Positions 1 through 12,325 of a DNA stretch of 64,000 bases are shown here, piece after piece (positions within the stretch are counted from its first letter, which is position 1; each line of letters begins with the position of its first letter). The position numbers and the translations under genes are program-made. This DNA comes from Serilophus lunatus (Eukaryota > Chordata > Aves > Passeriformes > Eurylaimidae), in NCBI GenBank assembly GCA_013399895.1, contig VXBA01001192.1:496001-560000 (forward strand). The letters run 5' to 3'. Below the pieces are notes generated by a model. That model saw only the letters and a list, made by a program, of their open reading frames with translations, was not told the DNA's origin and did not search any database.

Positions 1-750
1 GAAAATGCAGCGTAGACATACTCTATGCTTAACTCAGCCAGCCGCTGGATCCAAGAGGAAATGGGACACATTGTTTTGAAACGTACAGCCTTTTAATGCT
101 GCCACTTAGAGAACTTTTTTCTGTCCTTGCTACATTTTCTGTTTGTGCTCCAATGAACTTCAAACGTGTTGAAGACAGAAAAATATGTAGCAAACTGGCT
201 TTGTTATATATATCACCAATTTCCCTGTGGGAAGCTGTCTGCAGATCATTAATTTAAGTTCATGATATGTACCTGAACTGCAACTTGTACTTCCAAACCT
301 TACTGAAAACACATTGCTTTTTCTCTAAAGTGTGTTTCTATTTTATTCATTCATTAACATTCCAAACAACTTTTAAAGTTAGAATATGAAAGAAAAAGAA
401 TCAAAAGATTCTTCATCTCAACGCTTTGTTTTTTTCATTGTGATATTCAGATTTAGTCAACAATGAAAGATTAAAGGCATGAATGTGCGAAAGAACAACT
501 TTGTGAAGCTGCCTGACAACAACTGGAAAGAAAGAGCCCTTTTTTGCCTTTCTCTGCTCTCTGATTTATCTCAGATGTGTCAAAGTTGCCCAAGTCACCT
601 TTTTATTTAGGGCAGAACAAAAAAAGGGTGTGTTCATTTTAATCTACCCCCTAGGTTAAAACCAAAGATCTGCTGTAGTTAAAGACCATTTTGTATTTGG
701 TTTCAGTGAGTTAATGTTACCAGTATTAGATAATCCTGCTCCTAGATGTT
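1..750. other. Non-coding unique-looking DNA
   Basis: AT-rich vertebrate-type DNA with many short T- and A-runs. No open frame, splice-site pair or recognisable repeat stands out. It ends abruptly at the homopurine microsatellite. Confidence 0.6.
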
Positions 751-956
751 GAAGAGGAAGAAGAAGAGGAAGAGGAAGAGGAAGAGGAAGAGGAGAGAAG
801 AGAAGAGAAGAGAAGAGAAGAGAAGAGAAGAGAAGAGAAGAGAAGAGAAGAGAAAGAGAAGAGAAGAGAAGAGAAGAGAAGAGAAGAGAAGAGAAGAGAA
901 GAGAAGAGAAGAGAAGAGAAGAGAAGAGAAGAGAAGAGAAGAGAAGAGAAGAGAGA
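751..956 (+). repeat. Homopurine GA-rich microsatellite
   Basis: About 206 bases contain only A and G on the + strand. The first 45 or so follow a GAGGAA hexamer pattern. The remainder is a GAGAA pentamer array of roughly 30 copies, with a one-base phase slip near 853 where an extra A appears. The change from hexamer to pentamer suggests a seed motif that later expanded by slippage. Long mirror-like homopurine tracts of this sort can form intramolecular triplex (H-DNA), but that is family knowledge and is not shown here. The long open frames across it on both strands (Lys/Arg/Glu-rich on +, Leu/Phe/Ser-rich on -) are translation artefacts of the repeat. Confidence 0.97.
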
Positions 957-2478
957 CCTCACTGGTCTGGTCCTTTACCTTCATCGTGGGTCTGTCCAAC
1001 TTGTGAAGCAGGGATATCTTGAACTGGGATACCTGCTTAGCCTTTGCAGATCCTGGGTCAGGTTCTTGCCAGCCACCAACATCTCCTTTACCAGTATTCT
1101 TTTTTGCTTTTCTACACAGTAGCCCAGGACAAAGCAGAATTTGAGTCTGATGCTTGAGATGAATTACCTTACTGCAGGCTTCTGAACAATCTGAGCAAAC
1201 TGAAAATGGACCATGTAAAATGTTGCTCTAAGCAGATAGTATTTACAGCCAGTCTGACAAGATGAATCCAAAGTATAAATCAAACTTTGGAGTACAAATC
1301 TTGTTAGTTGCCATGTAAGTAAATCAGCTCACCTAAATAATCTTGAGCTTTTGAGAATGATGCAGCCTTCTGGATTGAAAATTCAGCTCCAGCTTGTGCA
1401 GTGAACTTGATCTGCTGACATTTCAAAGGATTGAGATCCTATTTCTGATGGTTCAGTTTATACTCAACTATAAACTATTTTGAGCAGCACTGAGCTGAAT
1501 ACAAACAGTTGATGTTCAGGTCTGTCTCCTCTGACTAAATAGAGTAGGTTAGGGAAACTACATTATTTGTACATGTTTTCCAAAAGAAAGTAACAAGCGA
1601 ACCCAGGAATGCAGGGAAACAAATAACACAGCATATATAAAGAAAGTTCCAGGAAACTGCTTTTTGTTTGTTTAACTTTTCATTTGGAAGGGAAACCTGA
1701 TGTTTTCAATCCATACCTCCAAACTTATTCCCAGAATGAAAAGCCTGTGTTAGAAAGATGTGATTTCTGCTTTTCAGTGAGGGTCTGGTATTGTTTGAAA
1801 ATAAGTTGTTTTCTATACATCTTCAATTACTAACTCACTCAGATCTTACAGCCCTTAATTATCCAAGACATGATCTACTAAAATCTACATCTGGAAACCA
1901 TGTCACTTTTTGGTTTTGGCATTGCAAAATCTGACTTATGTTAAACTCATACTCTTAAATGCAAAGCCTGAGGAGAAATTAGTACAGATAAATACTCCTT
2001 CTACAGATTAAATGTTAAAATAAATTGCACATGCCTATTATTTAATAGTTACAATGTTCCACTATGTTTCCATGTGTTATATTCTCTCCATATATCTACT
2101 GGTTGATTTTGCATCTCCCACAGATCTGATGCTTGTTCTTATGTCATCCTTTCAGCATAATTATAATGGAATTATATTCTCCAGGATTCAGAGCTTGGCT
2201 CTTTTATCACTTTTGGAAAGGTAGATTGGAGTTTCTGATAGATTTGGGTGTTTTTTGAAGTTTGTCAAAATGCTTACTCTTCATGCAGTCTTGGAGAAAG
2301 GAAAATAAGAGGTTTCTGTTACTGTATTTTCTGCATATAGCCAGAGATGTTGCAAAATTAGTACCCTTTTTGTTCAGTGAATAAACATCTAACTTCGGCA
2401 AATCAAAGCTATTAGTTGAGCCAGCAATTAATAGATTATCTCATCAATATATGTAAGTATCTCAAAAACAGATGTCAA
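957..2478. other. Non-coding unique-looking DNA
   Basis: No repeat family or credible coding frame recognised. Short open frames on either strand have no family resemblance and no splice context. Probably intergenic or intronic. Confidence 0.55.
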
Positions 2479-2757
2479 GAAGATGGTGCCAGACTCTTTC
2501 CAGTGGTGCCCAGAGTCAGAACAAGGAGCAGTGACCATAAACGAAAGCACAAGAAGTTCTACCACAATATGAAGAAGAACCTCTTTATGTTAAGGGTGAC
2601 CGAGCACTGGAGCAGGCTGCCCAGGGAGGTCATGGAGTCTCCCCCTCTGGAAACATTCCAAACCCATGTGTTCTAGGTGACCCTGCCTTGTTAAAGATGT
2701 TGGACTACATGATCTCCAGAGGTCCCTTTCAGCCCCTTTGCTTCTAGGATTGTGTGA
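2479..2757 (+). mobile_element. CR1 LINE 3'-end fragment (old)
   Basis: This is the 3' end of a CR1 (chicken repeat 1) non-LTR retrotransposon in sense orientation. Translating 2416-2676 gives the characteristic C-terminal tail of CR1 ORF2, including residues like VTEHWSRLPREVMESPPLE. The typical 3' UTR follows, with a recognisable GATCTCCAGAGGTCCCTTTC block near 2711-2730 and a decayed terminal octamer near 2745-2757. Compared with the usual CR1 order, about 20-25 bases are missing between the ORF tail (near 2665) and the TTCTAGGTGACCCTG block, so the natural ORF end is deleted. Substitutions are frequent, so it is an old, 5'-truncated, immobile copy. It is a few hundred bases long, as is usual for avian CR1 insertions. 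Confidence 0.9.
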
Positions 2758-5700
2758 TTTGAGGTCTACTGGTAAATTTTCTAAGGGGAAAACAGTTATT
2801 TTTTAAATGAACTTGAAAAAAGTAAGATGCTAGCCTCACCTGAGTAGTGTTCATAGTACAGGAAATAACGTTTTCTAGTCTATTTATATTCTGATTTTTT
2901 TTTTCATAATAAGAAGTTAGAATATTCCTGGCATATTCAGCAATGATATGGCTGGCAAAATTGGCAACTGCAGAAGGGGCTTTCAGATTGAGCTTGGTTT
3001 TCCCCCATAGTTAAGCTAGTAAAAAATTACAATAATTTCAGAAAATGTCATTCTTTCTCAGCTTAATTAGACTGACTTTTTAACAAATAACTTATAATAA
3101 TAACAACAGCGAAAATGATGATAATCTATTGCCTTGTTATGGACACCAATACGTGCTATCCTTAGATCATCTACTGCAGAAGTTCAAACCCAAGTAGCCA
3201 ATAGTATCTGTTATCTATTATGTTCAAATTCTATTTTACATTAATTTATACAGACAGTTTTGCTAGTAGCAAACAAAAATGTCAGAAGTCAGCCCAATGG
3301 AATTAAACATAAAAGAGCTATCTTTAAAAAAGTTAAAGTTTGGGTTTCTCTTTATTTTCCTTCAGGTCATGCTTAGTTCATATTTTCAAATTTGTCCTCC
3401 TAGATGTATTGTAAGCAAAAGCTATGGTATTAATATGAAACCATGTGTTGGTGGAAATTAAATTTTAACATGTAATCTCACGTATTTTAATGAAAGTAAA
3501 AAAACTCATCAGTGCATCAGGGACAACATCTAACCTTAGATCCAATATACAAAGCACATTCTCTTTGTAGCCTTCAAGCACAAGTTTGATGGCATTCATG
3601 TTCCCCAGCAAAGAGACAAATCAGGCCTCTGTCATGTTTCATAGCAGTTACTACATTTTAGTGAGGCCTCAAGATTAAAAATATCCAAGTGTCCCCAATT
3701 AACAGTGACAGCATTATCTTCTATTGTTTCATATATTTCTTTATGGTGGACATGCTTTCCAGTAAGATTTGCAACTTCCACAGACTTTCTCACCCTCTTC
3801 TGAATCTTGGAAAAATGCTGACATTGAATATGTGTCATGGATATTGTTTCCATAGCAATCATTTGATGTCACTTTTATGGATTTCTGACTTCACTGCGGT
3901 CTCCAGCTGGAAACAGGGTTGGTTCATGAGGACATTTGTTAAAGGCCAGGTTTCTGAAATAATAGCAGCCAAACAGTTGAGAGAAAAACTTGAACTTCAT
4001 TTCCTAAACCCTAAACCCTCTATTCTTTTGAGGCTTATTGTGGTAGGATTTAATTATTTCTTTATTAAAGAAATTTAATTATGCATTTATATCTCTTTAG
4101 TCAAGATATAGCAAAATCAGCTAATGATTTTGCTGGAAAACATTTGTTAACCTTGTTGTAAAAGGCTGTCTTTTCGTGGTTCCTTCCTTGTTAACGTCCT
4201 AAACCAGGGGAGATCAGATTAATTTCTATCTAGTCCCTATCTAGCATCAATGGAAATACTGAAAATATCTGTGAATTATTTCTCTTCTTATTTCTTCTGA
4301 GATTCTATTTTGTTAAGTCCTGGGGCTATCTGGAGTTTTTTTGCCTGTTCTAATATCTTTCTGATTCTTCCAATACCTTCCTCACTTGCTATTTTTCTCC
4401 TTCCCTGTTTGCATGCAACAGAATTATTCCTGCTTCCTCCAATCTCCCTGATGAGCATAGATGTAAGGAAGTAATTGAGATTCCTGGTTCTGTATGTTTG
4501 CCCTGTCTTTCAAAACCTACAGAGTTCCCTCAGCAAGATTACTGCTTTATATGAGTGCAAAGGCTTTTATTTGTCTTCACAGCTTGTGTAGGCCTGGTTT
4601 CATTTTCACTCATGGTTTTCTAAGGTTATATCTTGTGTTCCTTGATTGACACAAGGTTAGTGTTTCATCTACAAGGTTATTATCTTCATTCCCACTATTA
4701 TGTTTCTCAGACCCTGCATTTCTCTGATCACCTCTGTTTGTTGTTTACTACTCATAATAAAAGTTTATTCCTTAATATGTTTTTGCTGCACTGGGCTCTT
4801 GGAGAGCTGCTTCTGAGGGCTCAGGTCTCCTTTTCTCTGCCTTACTCCTCTTTTACCAAGCAGCTGATTTTTAGCAGTACAAACTTTTCTGCTTTTCTGC
4901 CAAGTTTTTGAACTGGACACCGACTTTTCATTTTGGAGATTCTCCTGCTCTTTGTTTCTGGCGAGCACAGGCTGACACGTGAAATCCTTATAAAGTTAGG
5001 TAAGTAATCAGTTCCACTGGTGCCTGATCTGTAAAATATGGCCTTGATTCCCCATTGGTTGTAGCTGTGTATCCATATTGAATTAAGTGGTTTCTGCAGA
5101 CAAAAATTTACAAAATATGGCGAAGATTAAACAGAGACAGCAGAGAGCTATTTCCTGTCTTACTGCCAGGTCTTTCCTCTCAGCCAATGGTACTTCATGC
5201 TCAGAAGTGCCAGAGGTATTGCCACATCCAGAAAGCATTTTGGGGGTTAGACACCACAATGTGTGGACACAACTTCCCCTGTGGGCGTTGCTATAGTTCA
5301 GCTTGAACCATACGAGATGAGATGCAGTGTGCCCTGGCTGTTGCACACAAGTACAGAAGAGCCATGGCTAGGCTGGGATTATGCAGGCACCAGGATGGGT
5401 TGTGGATGGTGGTTGGGGCTCATGGGTTGCATTCTCAGCTGGCCCAGGCAGGTAACATCTGGTATCTTCACACTCCCTGGAAGATGCTCATTCATACTCA
5501 CCGCTGTATCAAGGACAATATAAGGCTTTACACAAGCTTGTGTAGCAGGAAGATAACACTAAACTCTCTATGAAACTTTAAAGGATGATCCCAGAGAATG
5601 ATAAAACAAAAAACCCCCAAAACATAATTTTGGCACTAATCGTGACAACCTTAGAGTTTAATAGCCAGGACCTAGGAGCACATGGACACAATGTTGAGAT

Positions 5701-8349
5701 GAGAATCAGAGATGAGGCCTGTCCATGTCTCAGTACAGGATTTTCAACAAAGAACATAGTTGAGGAATGCTTATAAGGAATGCTTATACCACTTAATACT
5801 AAATACTGAAGAGAGGGGTTTGACAGGTGCATTTGAAAAGCTATAAAGACTGAAAAGCTATCCTGTTCTTAAAAAAGATACTGGGCTCAGTCTTTTCCTT
5901 CAAAAGCTGGAAACATAGTTCATCATTTCTGTAATAGTGTAGAGGTTACAACTGCAAATAAAGGTATGCAGCAGAGGGTGGAGGAAGAGGGCTGGCCTTG
6001 TGTGAAGTTCCCTAATCACTGGACAAGAGACTATTTCAGTTGGAGTAGCTGAACTGCTGAAAATTTATGTCCACCAGAAGGGACTTCAAGTCTCAGAGAC
6101 TGACACTAACAGGAGAGAAAGCAAACAGGGTGGCATAGCAGGCAGAACACTAAGGTGGCAAAGGTACAAGTCCTGCCTGTCTTCATGGAGCAATTTCTAT
6201 ATATCATATGAAAGAGTTTCTGAAACAAACGCAGGACATTGTTTCCCAAATGCTAATTCTTAACAGCATAACCATAAAAGTTTTTTTCCTGCTTTTGATT
6301 TTACAACTTTTTTCCCGCACTACTTAGGCAGCATAAATATAACTGCCTCGGCACCAAAATTCTTCCTGGGCTGGAGAGGGAAAGCTGTTGGAAAACAAGA
6401 TCACCATCTGTGCATCTATGGGATTTCATTCTTTGTATTCACACATAAAGAATGCTATTGCACAAGAATCGTGAAAGATGATTGAATACTTATGATTGAT
6501 TTTTTTACCTTTTTTTTTTTTTTTCAAAAGAGGGAATATTCTTAATATCTACTTTCCAGTTGGAAAAACAACAAGAAAAAAATCAACCATAATAATTTGT
6601 AACTCAGGAGATCCTTGGATGTTAAATCTTCTCATTAGTAGTTTGTTAACTGTGATCTACATATCGTTAGTAGCTCATGCTAAGCCTAAGCCCCTTGGCT
6701 CTGTAGCAATGGGGGAGCTTTTTCTGTGTGGGCCAGAATAGATTTCAGAGGATCATTTTAATTCTTTTGCTTGTCCACACCATTGCAAGTATCTCTCACC
6801 AGTTCAGGAGAAATACTCCCTTCAAAAAAGAAGGTCATAGCAGGCCCACAGACACTATGGTTGGGTGTAGGGCAAATGTCCACATCAAACTCCCTTTGCA
6901 ACGACTTATTTCTGCAGCTATGCCAAGTACCCACTTTTTTCTGGAAAGGGTGTTTAAAATGCTGACTCCCAACTGTAGTTGTTAGCATAAGTAAGCCATA
7001 CACTTTGTGTGAATAATTCAACCTAGCAACTGGAATGTTTTTTAAATTAGATGGACTCAATGTTTAGCTTCTGGGCAGTTCACTTTTGATTTACTCTGAA
7101 TTCACAAATTGATCTGTGAACAGCCATTGCTTTCACAGAGGGATTTGATTTGTGGAATTATGGGCTAGATTCATCATACTGATGACAGATATATTTTCAT
7201 ACTTTGGATTTTATTAATGGCATGTTCTTTGCTTGTTAACATTCAAAGGAGATCAATCACTAGGTGTTCCATTACTATTGAGTTTCTCTGGCAAAAGGAC
7301 ACCATATGTGGAGGCAGGAGTACAGGTCAGTGCGTATTAGTCTCAGAGAAATACAATACCTTTACTAACAGGAAATAATTAGAAATGGGTCCAAATTTCA
7401 GCCATTTCAAGAACATCACTGGTATGTTGGAAAAGTTTATGCAGAATGAAATGCTTTATTCTCTATAGAATTTTGCTCACAATGTCTTGATAATCCCCAA
7501 CCCCCAACCAAGGCAAAAAATATAAAATTTTTGCAGTGCTATGCTGGGAATGCACATTTACCAAGCGCTACTGGTTACCAGTCCTGTTCTCAGGTTACTA
7601 AGTCCTAGTGTTCCCAACAATTATAGACTTACACTAGTGAACTCTCCAGTCTCAAAAGCCTAGTACCCTGCTTATTCTCTGGAAAAATCAGCTGCTTTGA
7701 GCGTGCATCATTTAACTCATTGAACCTTTCCACAGTAATCAGTAGTATAAGGGGAAATCATATTACCTCTAAGTAAACCTTTTATACATCCCATGTTTTG
7801 CATTTTCTTTTCAGCATTTTTGGAATTTGATATTTTTGTTTAAAAAGTTACATTCTATATAAAATAGATGATTGAATGAACTGTGTGGAACTCTGTCTAG
7901 CTACAGACGAACAATGAACACTGAAGTTCTGCAGGATTGTTTAGTGTAAGATTCTTGAAATAACTACCTAGTATTTTTCAATTCTGTTCACTTTAGGTGA
8001 AACTCGCTATTATAAGAAGCCAAAGCTTTACCTCACTAACCCAGCCAGCCCTGTTTTTGAGAGCTTACAAAGAGGTGAAATGGTTAGCTTGTTATTTGCA
8101 AACACTTCAGAGAATGGAACCAGTTTATTAGCTTCAGCCTCCAGCCAATTCACAAGAACACAGAAGGCACAGGATGCTGGGAACATGCTTTAACCAATAC
8201 AGGAGGCTGATTAATACATTGTCCTGGCTTTAATGTTAGCAAGTTTCTTAGCAACAGAAATGCTTCAGATGATCACATCCCTCATTTGGAAAGACTGGAG
8301 TATTTAGCTTTCCAAAGGACACTTGAAATGGATAATGAATTTTTTTTGA
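2758..8349. other. Non-coding DNA, no gene recognised
   Basis: AT-rich unique-looking sequence. The longest open frame (3689-4078, 129 codons, +) has no family resemblance and is rich in Phe, Leu and Ile, as random AT-rich frames are. 5200-5560 is somewhat richer in G+C and has overlapping open frames on both strands, but shows no recognisable protein. A 13-bp perfect tandem duplication lies at 5763-5788. 4200-4560 is pyrimidine-rich and faintly resembles decayed ancient LINE sequence, too weakly to annotate. Confidence 0.5.
5763..5788. repeat. 13-bp perfect tandem duplication
   Basis: The 13-mer AGGAATGCTTATA occurs twice back to back with no mismatch. It is a minimal two-copy tandem repeat in otherwise unique sequence, best explained by a small slippage duplication. 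Confidence 0.9.
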
Positions 8350-8374
8350 GGGGGGAGGGAGGGGAGGGCAGGGG
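8350..8374 (+). other. G-quadruplex-forming motif
   Basis: Five G-runs (6, 3, 4, 3 and 4 bases) are separated by loops of one or two bases: A, A, A, CA. This satisfies the usual four-run, short-loop quadruplex pattern. It stands out strongly against the AT-rich surroundings. There is no CpG enrichment or nearby open frame to mark it as a promoter, so a regulatory role would be inference only. Confidence 0.8.
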
Positions 8375-9430
8375 AGAAGATGGCAAAAAATAAGATGTCG
8401 AAGACTGGTCTAGTTCCTCTGCACAGTGTTCTCTTAACTATGCCAGTGATTTCCCTTTTGGCCTTTTTGTGAAACAGAGCCAACATTTTTTTTCCCATCA
8501 GACCTTTTGCTCCAATTGAGACTGATGTTTTTTGGTTGCTCAATGATTCCCACTGAACCAACAGTTTTTTGTCACATTACTTGGGGATTGCATGCATATT
8601 TTGAAAGCAAAAGTAGAAGCAAAGGCAAGCCTTGCACACGCAGAAACTGGAAACTCATGTTAGGTATTTTTCGCTTGACCAGAAGAAAAGGAGGTGATTT
8701 TATTCCTTACAAGCTTTTCTGTACCTCAAAATTTATACCAAAATAAATGTTATCACACATTATCTATTCTACAGGGAGACTAGAATTACCTTAGCAAGCA
8801 ATGTGAAAAAATGGTGGGATTTTTTTCAAGACATTAGGTGATAAATTTGAAAATATTATGTATGGAAAATAGAGGTGCATTGGGCTTCTTTTGAGAGTCA
8901 CCCTTGCTGGAGTCAGGAAAAAGACTTGTGTTCCTTGAGTAAGGACCCTGAAATGATATGATTTATCCATGGAGAAACATTTAATTAGTGCTTGATTTTG
9001 TGAGCCCAGTCAGCTACCATTTGACTACCCAGGCAAATAGAAATTGGAAATGTTATTAAGTGTAGGCATACTATATTTGGTAGGTTTCTTTCCCATGTTG
9101 GAAAACGAAAGTCAGGTTTTTCTAGTGGCAAATTCCTGATCATTTTACAAAGGCTGAGAAATAACGTGTAGAACATAAAATGTAAGTAATTATTTTGTAA
9201 AGAGATAATTGAAATCAGCAGGACAGTATTTTCTAAACCATCCAGTGCAATTGCAACTCTGCTTCTTTCCAAAAATCTGATGTAAGAATTCTGTTTGCCT
9301 CGGCAGGATCAGACACGACCCCTTGGTGTTTTCAAAATCTTAGCCTGGGAGTTTCTATTTCCTTTTCTCCACATGAAAGAAAACATAAAGATGCAACAAG
9401 TCACATTTTCCACAGAAAACACAGTTTTTC

Positions 9431-9445
9431 ATATATATATATATA
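9431..9445. repeat. (AT)n dinucleotide run
   Basis: About seven uninterrupted AT units. Short and unremarkable, but a possible length polymorphism. Confidence 0.9.
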
Positions 9446-11496
9446 ATCACTGTAAAGAATGCACCTTTTAAGGATCAGGGGTTAAACTTAAGAGTGCTGC
9501 AAAATTTCAGGCTCGGTGAACTTCCCTGAACTGCTGTTTAGCAGGTGGTATTCTTAATTTTTCCAACCTTTTTTGGGCTAAACAATACCTTTACTATTTG
9601 TATTTCTCTTTAGAGATGTACATTTTTATAAATGTATGTACCTGATTTAACATGGATTCAATAGAAGGTGATATGGGTATTATTCTTATCTACTACTATT
9701 GACACAAGATAAATTTACTCCAGTAAAGGCTTCCTTTGACTGGAGTCATGTGAGTACAGCCTCAGGAGTGCATAAGGTGGCAATGAAAATGCAGATCATA
9801 GGTATTAAATTTGAAACCATCTCCCAAGCTCACATCAGCCTTTGCAATATATAGTTCTGTGGATGTATTGCAAGACTGGGGATGTACTGAATGTGACACG
9901 CACCTTACCTATTAAGTTCACATTTGGCTTTTGGCCAAATGATACTCTAAGTGGAAAACACTCAATTAGATAAATATACATCTTAATGAATTGCCTGCTG
10001 CACATTATCAGTTGGAAAAATTGTATGCCAAATACTTTTTCAAAAAAACACATTTTCACACATGGCAATTAAAAGATAGTCTATTTGCCCTGCAGTGAGG
10101 AAAGACTGGGTTATTATAGGCACTTGTTTTCTTGAGGATTAGCTACAATTGCAAAGGACACTTGTAAAAAACCTGAGGATGGAATGAACACTGCAGTTTC
10201 CACTTTCAGTCTTTGCCCCTTCTGTTGATGCCAATCAGGAAAAGGGTGCACAAGGCTGTGGCAGAGATGTTCTTTGCTTCCAGTCCCAAGATGTAAAGAG
10301 GGGGTGGAAAGTCTCATGGTGCTCCTAAACTCTTACACATTTCTGAGCACTCCCTAAAATCTGCAGCAATAGATTGCATCACCCACCTCTCTGTAAATAG
10401 CTGTGTCTCTGTCAGTGCAGTCTGCAAGCACAGAGGGGTAAATAAGTGTTTTCTCCTTTTATCAAGTGTCCTCTAAGTTCAAATTACGTCAGCACGTGAT
10501 TCATTCTAAAGCAGACAGAGGAGAGAGAGAAAGCCAGTAATAGAAATGCATCCCTCCTCTGCTAAAGCACAGTGACCTTTATGAACATCATGTTTAACCA
10601 CCTTTATTATGTGGGAGAAATCTGGTATCTTCTTTCATATCTGATTTTGAAAGAAAAAATTCTTGTTAAAGGAAGGGAAGGTTAAATATAAGCAGCAATC
10701 TCTAGACATTACAGATCACAGGTCAGCTGTCTTCTTGCTCCCCAGTAGAGATCATGAGGACTGTTTTCGTTTCTTGAACATACGCTGCATTCTTTTCTGT
10801 CTCCTTCATTTCAAGGGATCATTTCCCTGCTATCTTGGACCATTTGCAGAGAGCTTCTTGGTACAGTTCAGGAGCTGCCTCGCTTGTTCGCAATCTCAAT
10901 GATTTCTATCTAGAGGGAAGGGAAGGACTGATTCTTCTGCAAGTAAGAGGAGGAAGAAGAGTGAGGAAGAGTAAGGACATTAGTATTTTTAAGTGATATT
11001 ACCAACAGCTCTTTCAGTGTTTTTGACATTTCTCAAATCTAGAAGTAGTTGGGTCACAGCAGAGCTGTTTGTAATATCCAACATCCACCTTTGTAATATC
11101 TCCATGTCTTTCATCTTTAAGTGCTATTCTCCCATCTGTGTTTTTTCAGCAAAAAAATATACTTAGTGGGCATTTGAGTTGTTTCTTCCTTCAGAAGACT
11201 GAGCAGGCCATATGCTAATTAAGTTAACTGGTTTAGGTCATCAGTGCTCCTCCTTAAAAGGAGGTATTAAAGTGGAGACCATTAAACAACAGAGTTACAG
11301 TGTGAGCTCTTTTAAATGCTTTAGGTATTTGCTTTAATATGCTTCTAAATTCATTTTAATTCCAGATTCTACTACTAAACTGAAAAATTCCCACTTGAAA
11401 CCTGAAGGAATCTTGGATTTGTTCATAGGACCAGCAACTAAGACATAGTCTTTTTATTTTCAATGTTTATTTGTCTTGAGTGGTAAGGGTTTTGTA

Positions 11497-11545
11497 GGGG
11501 GGGGGATGTGTGTGAGAATGTGTGTGGGTGCGTGTGCGTGTGTGC
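11497..11545 (+). repeat. G9 run and imperfect (GT)n repeat
   Basis: Nine consecutive G residues (11497-11505) lead into an imperfect GT-rich array with interruptions such as GAGAA, GGGTGC and GCGT. It is a low-complexity tract prone to length change. Confidence 0.85.
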
Positions 11546-12325
11546 TACAGGGGTGGATCCTGAGAGAACCTGTCAGTAGCTTTTCCTTATGTCCCATAGA
11601 TATCCTTATCCTGACCCACAAGCCTTTTGTTAAGTTTCTCTCCCATGTTTAATTGAAGAGGAAGAATGAAAGAATGAGTTTAGTGGGTACTGATATCCAG
11701 CCAGGATCAAACCACTGCACAGTTCTAAAAGTCACATATTGAGATTAAGCTTGATCGTTCAACTTTATACAGCCTCACCTTCTCACCTCTTGAATGCTTA
11801 ACTTGATCTGACTGCCCAGATCCAGTCTTCATGCCAACCCATTTTATCTGGGGACAAAAGAATCCACAGTGCCATTGCCTTATACCGTTACAGCCTTTAG
11901 CAAAGCTTCCCTTTAGCATTGCCAAACTTCTGCAGATCTGAGCAGAAAATGCACACATGGGAATATGTAGGTATAACATTAAGTGTCTGAATTTAGATTA
12001 TTCAAATAATTAACTCAACCAGCTACTTGGTGATCTACCTTGAATAATTAAATCTCTGGAGATGCATGCAGAATCACATTTAAAATGACAGGTGTGACTA
12101 ATTACAATAATTGCGAGCAGATCATTTTATTACAGATTTTTGTAGACTATTAAATGACTGGTTTAAGCAATAAACTAGTTAATCAGAAGAAGGTAGCTTT
12201 GGTGGAGTTGTGTAAACTACACTAGAGTGGAAATGTTTTCTGATTTGAGGCCTTTGACTTTGTCATTGGGACCTTTGGGGAAATTTACTTTATATAGTGT
12301 TAAAGGAAATTTAAAACAAGAAAGT

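Larger units (their letters stand above)
8375..12325. other. Non-coding DNA with simple repeats
   Basis: Unique-looking AT-rich sequence. It contains a short (AT)n run at 9431-9445, a purine-rich patch at 10930-10980 and a G-run plus GT-rich stretch at 11497-11545. No recognisable coding frame. The block ends at the 5' breakpoint of the CR1 element. Confidence 0.55.

Noticed and set aside
726..1006. Long open frames on both strands (Leu/Phe/Ser-rich and Lys/Arg/Glu-rich)
   Set aside because: They are direct translations of the GA-rich microsatellite and carry no coding evidence.
3689..4078. 129-codon plus-strand frame
   Set aside because: Random-looking hydrophobic composition, no domain, no splice or promoter context.
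4200..4560. Possible ancient LINE remnant
   Set aside because: Only vague pyrimidine-rich similarity, with no block that can be aligned by eye.
9909..9946. 38-nt minus-strand micro-exon (TTTTCCACTTAG acceptor, G|GTAAGG donor)
   Set aside because: Too short for coding evidence, and no adjacent exons in phase. Such pairs are expected by chance in 64 kb.
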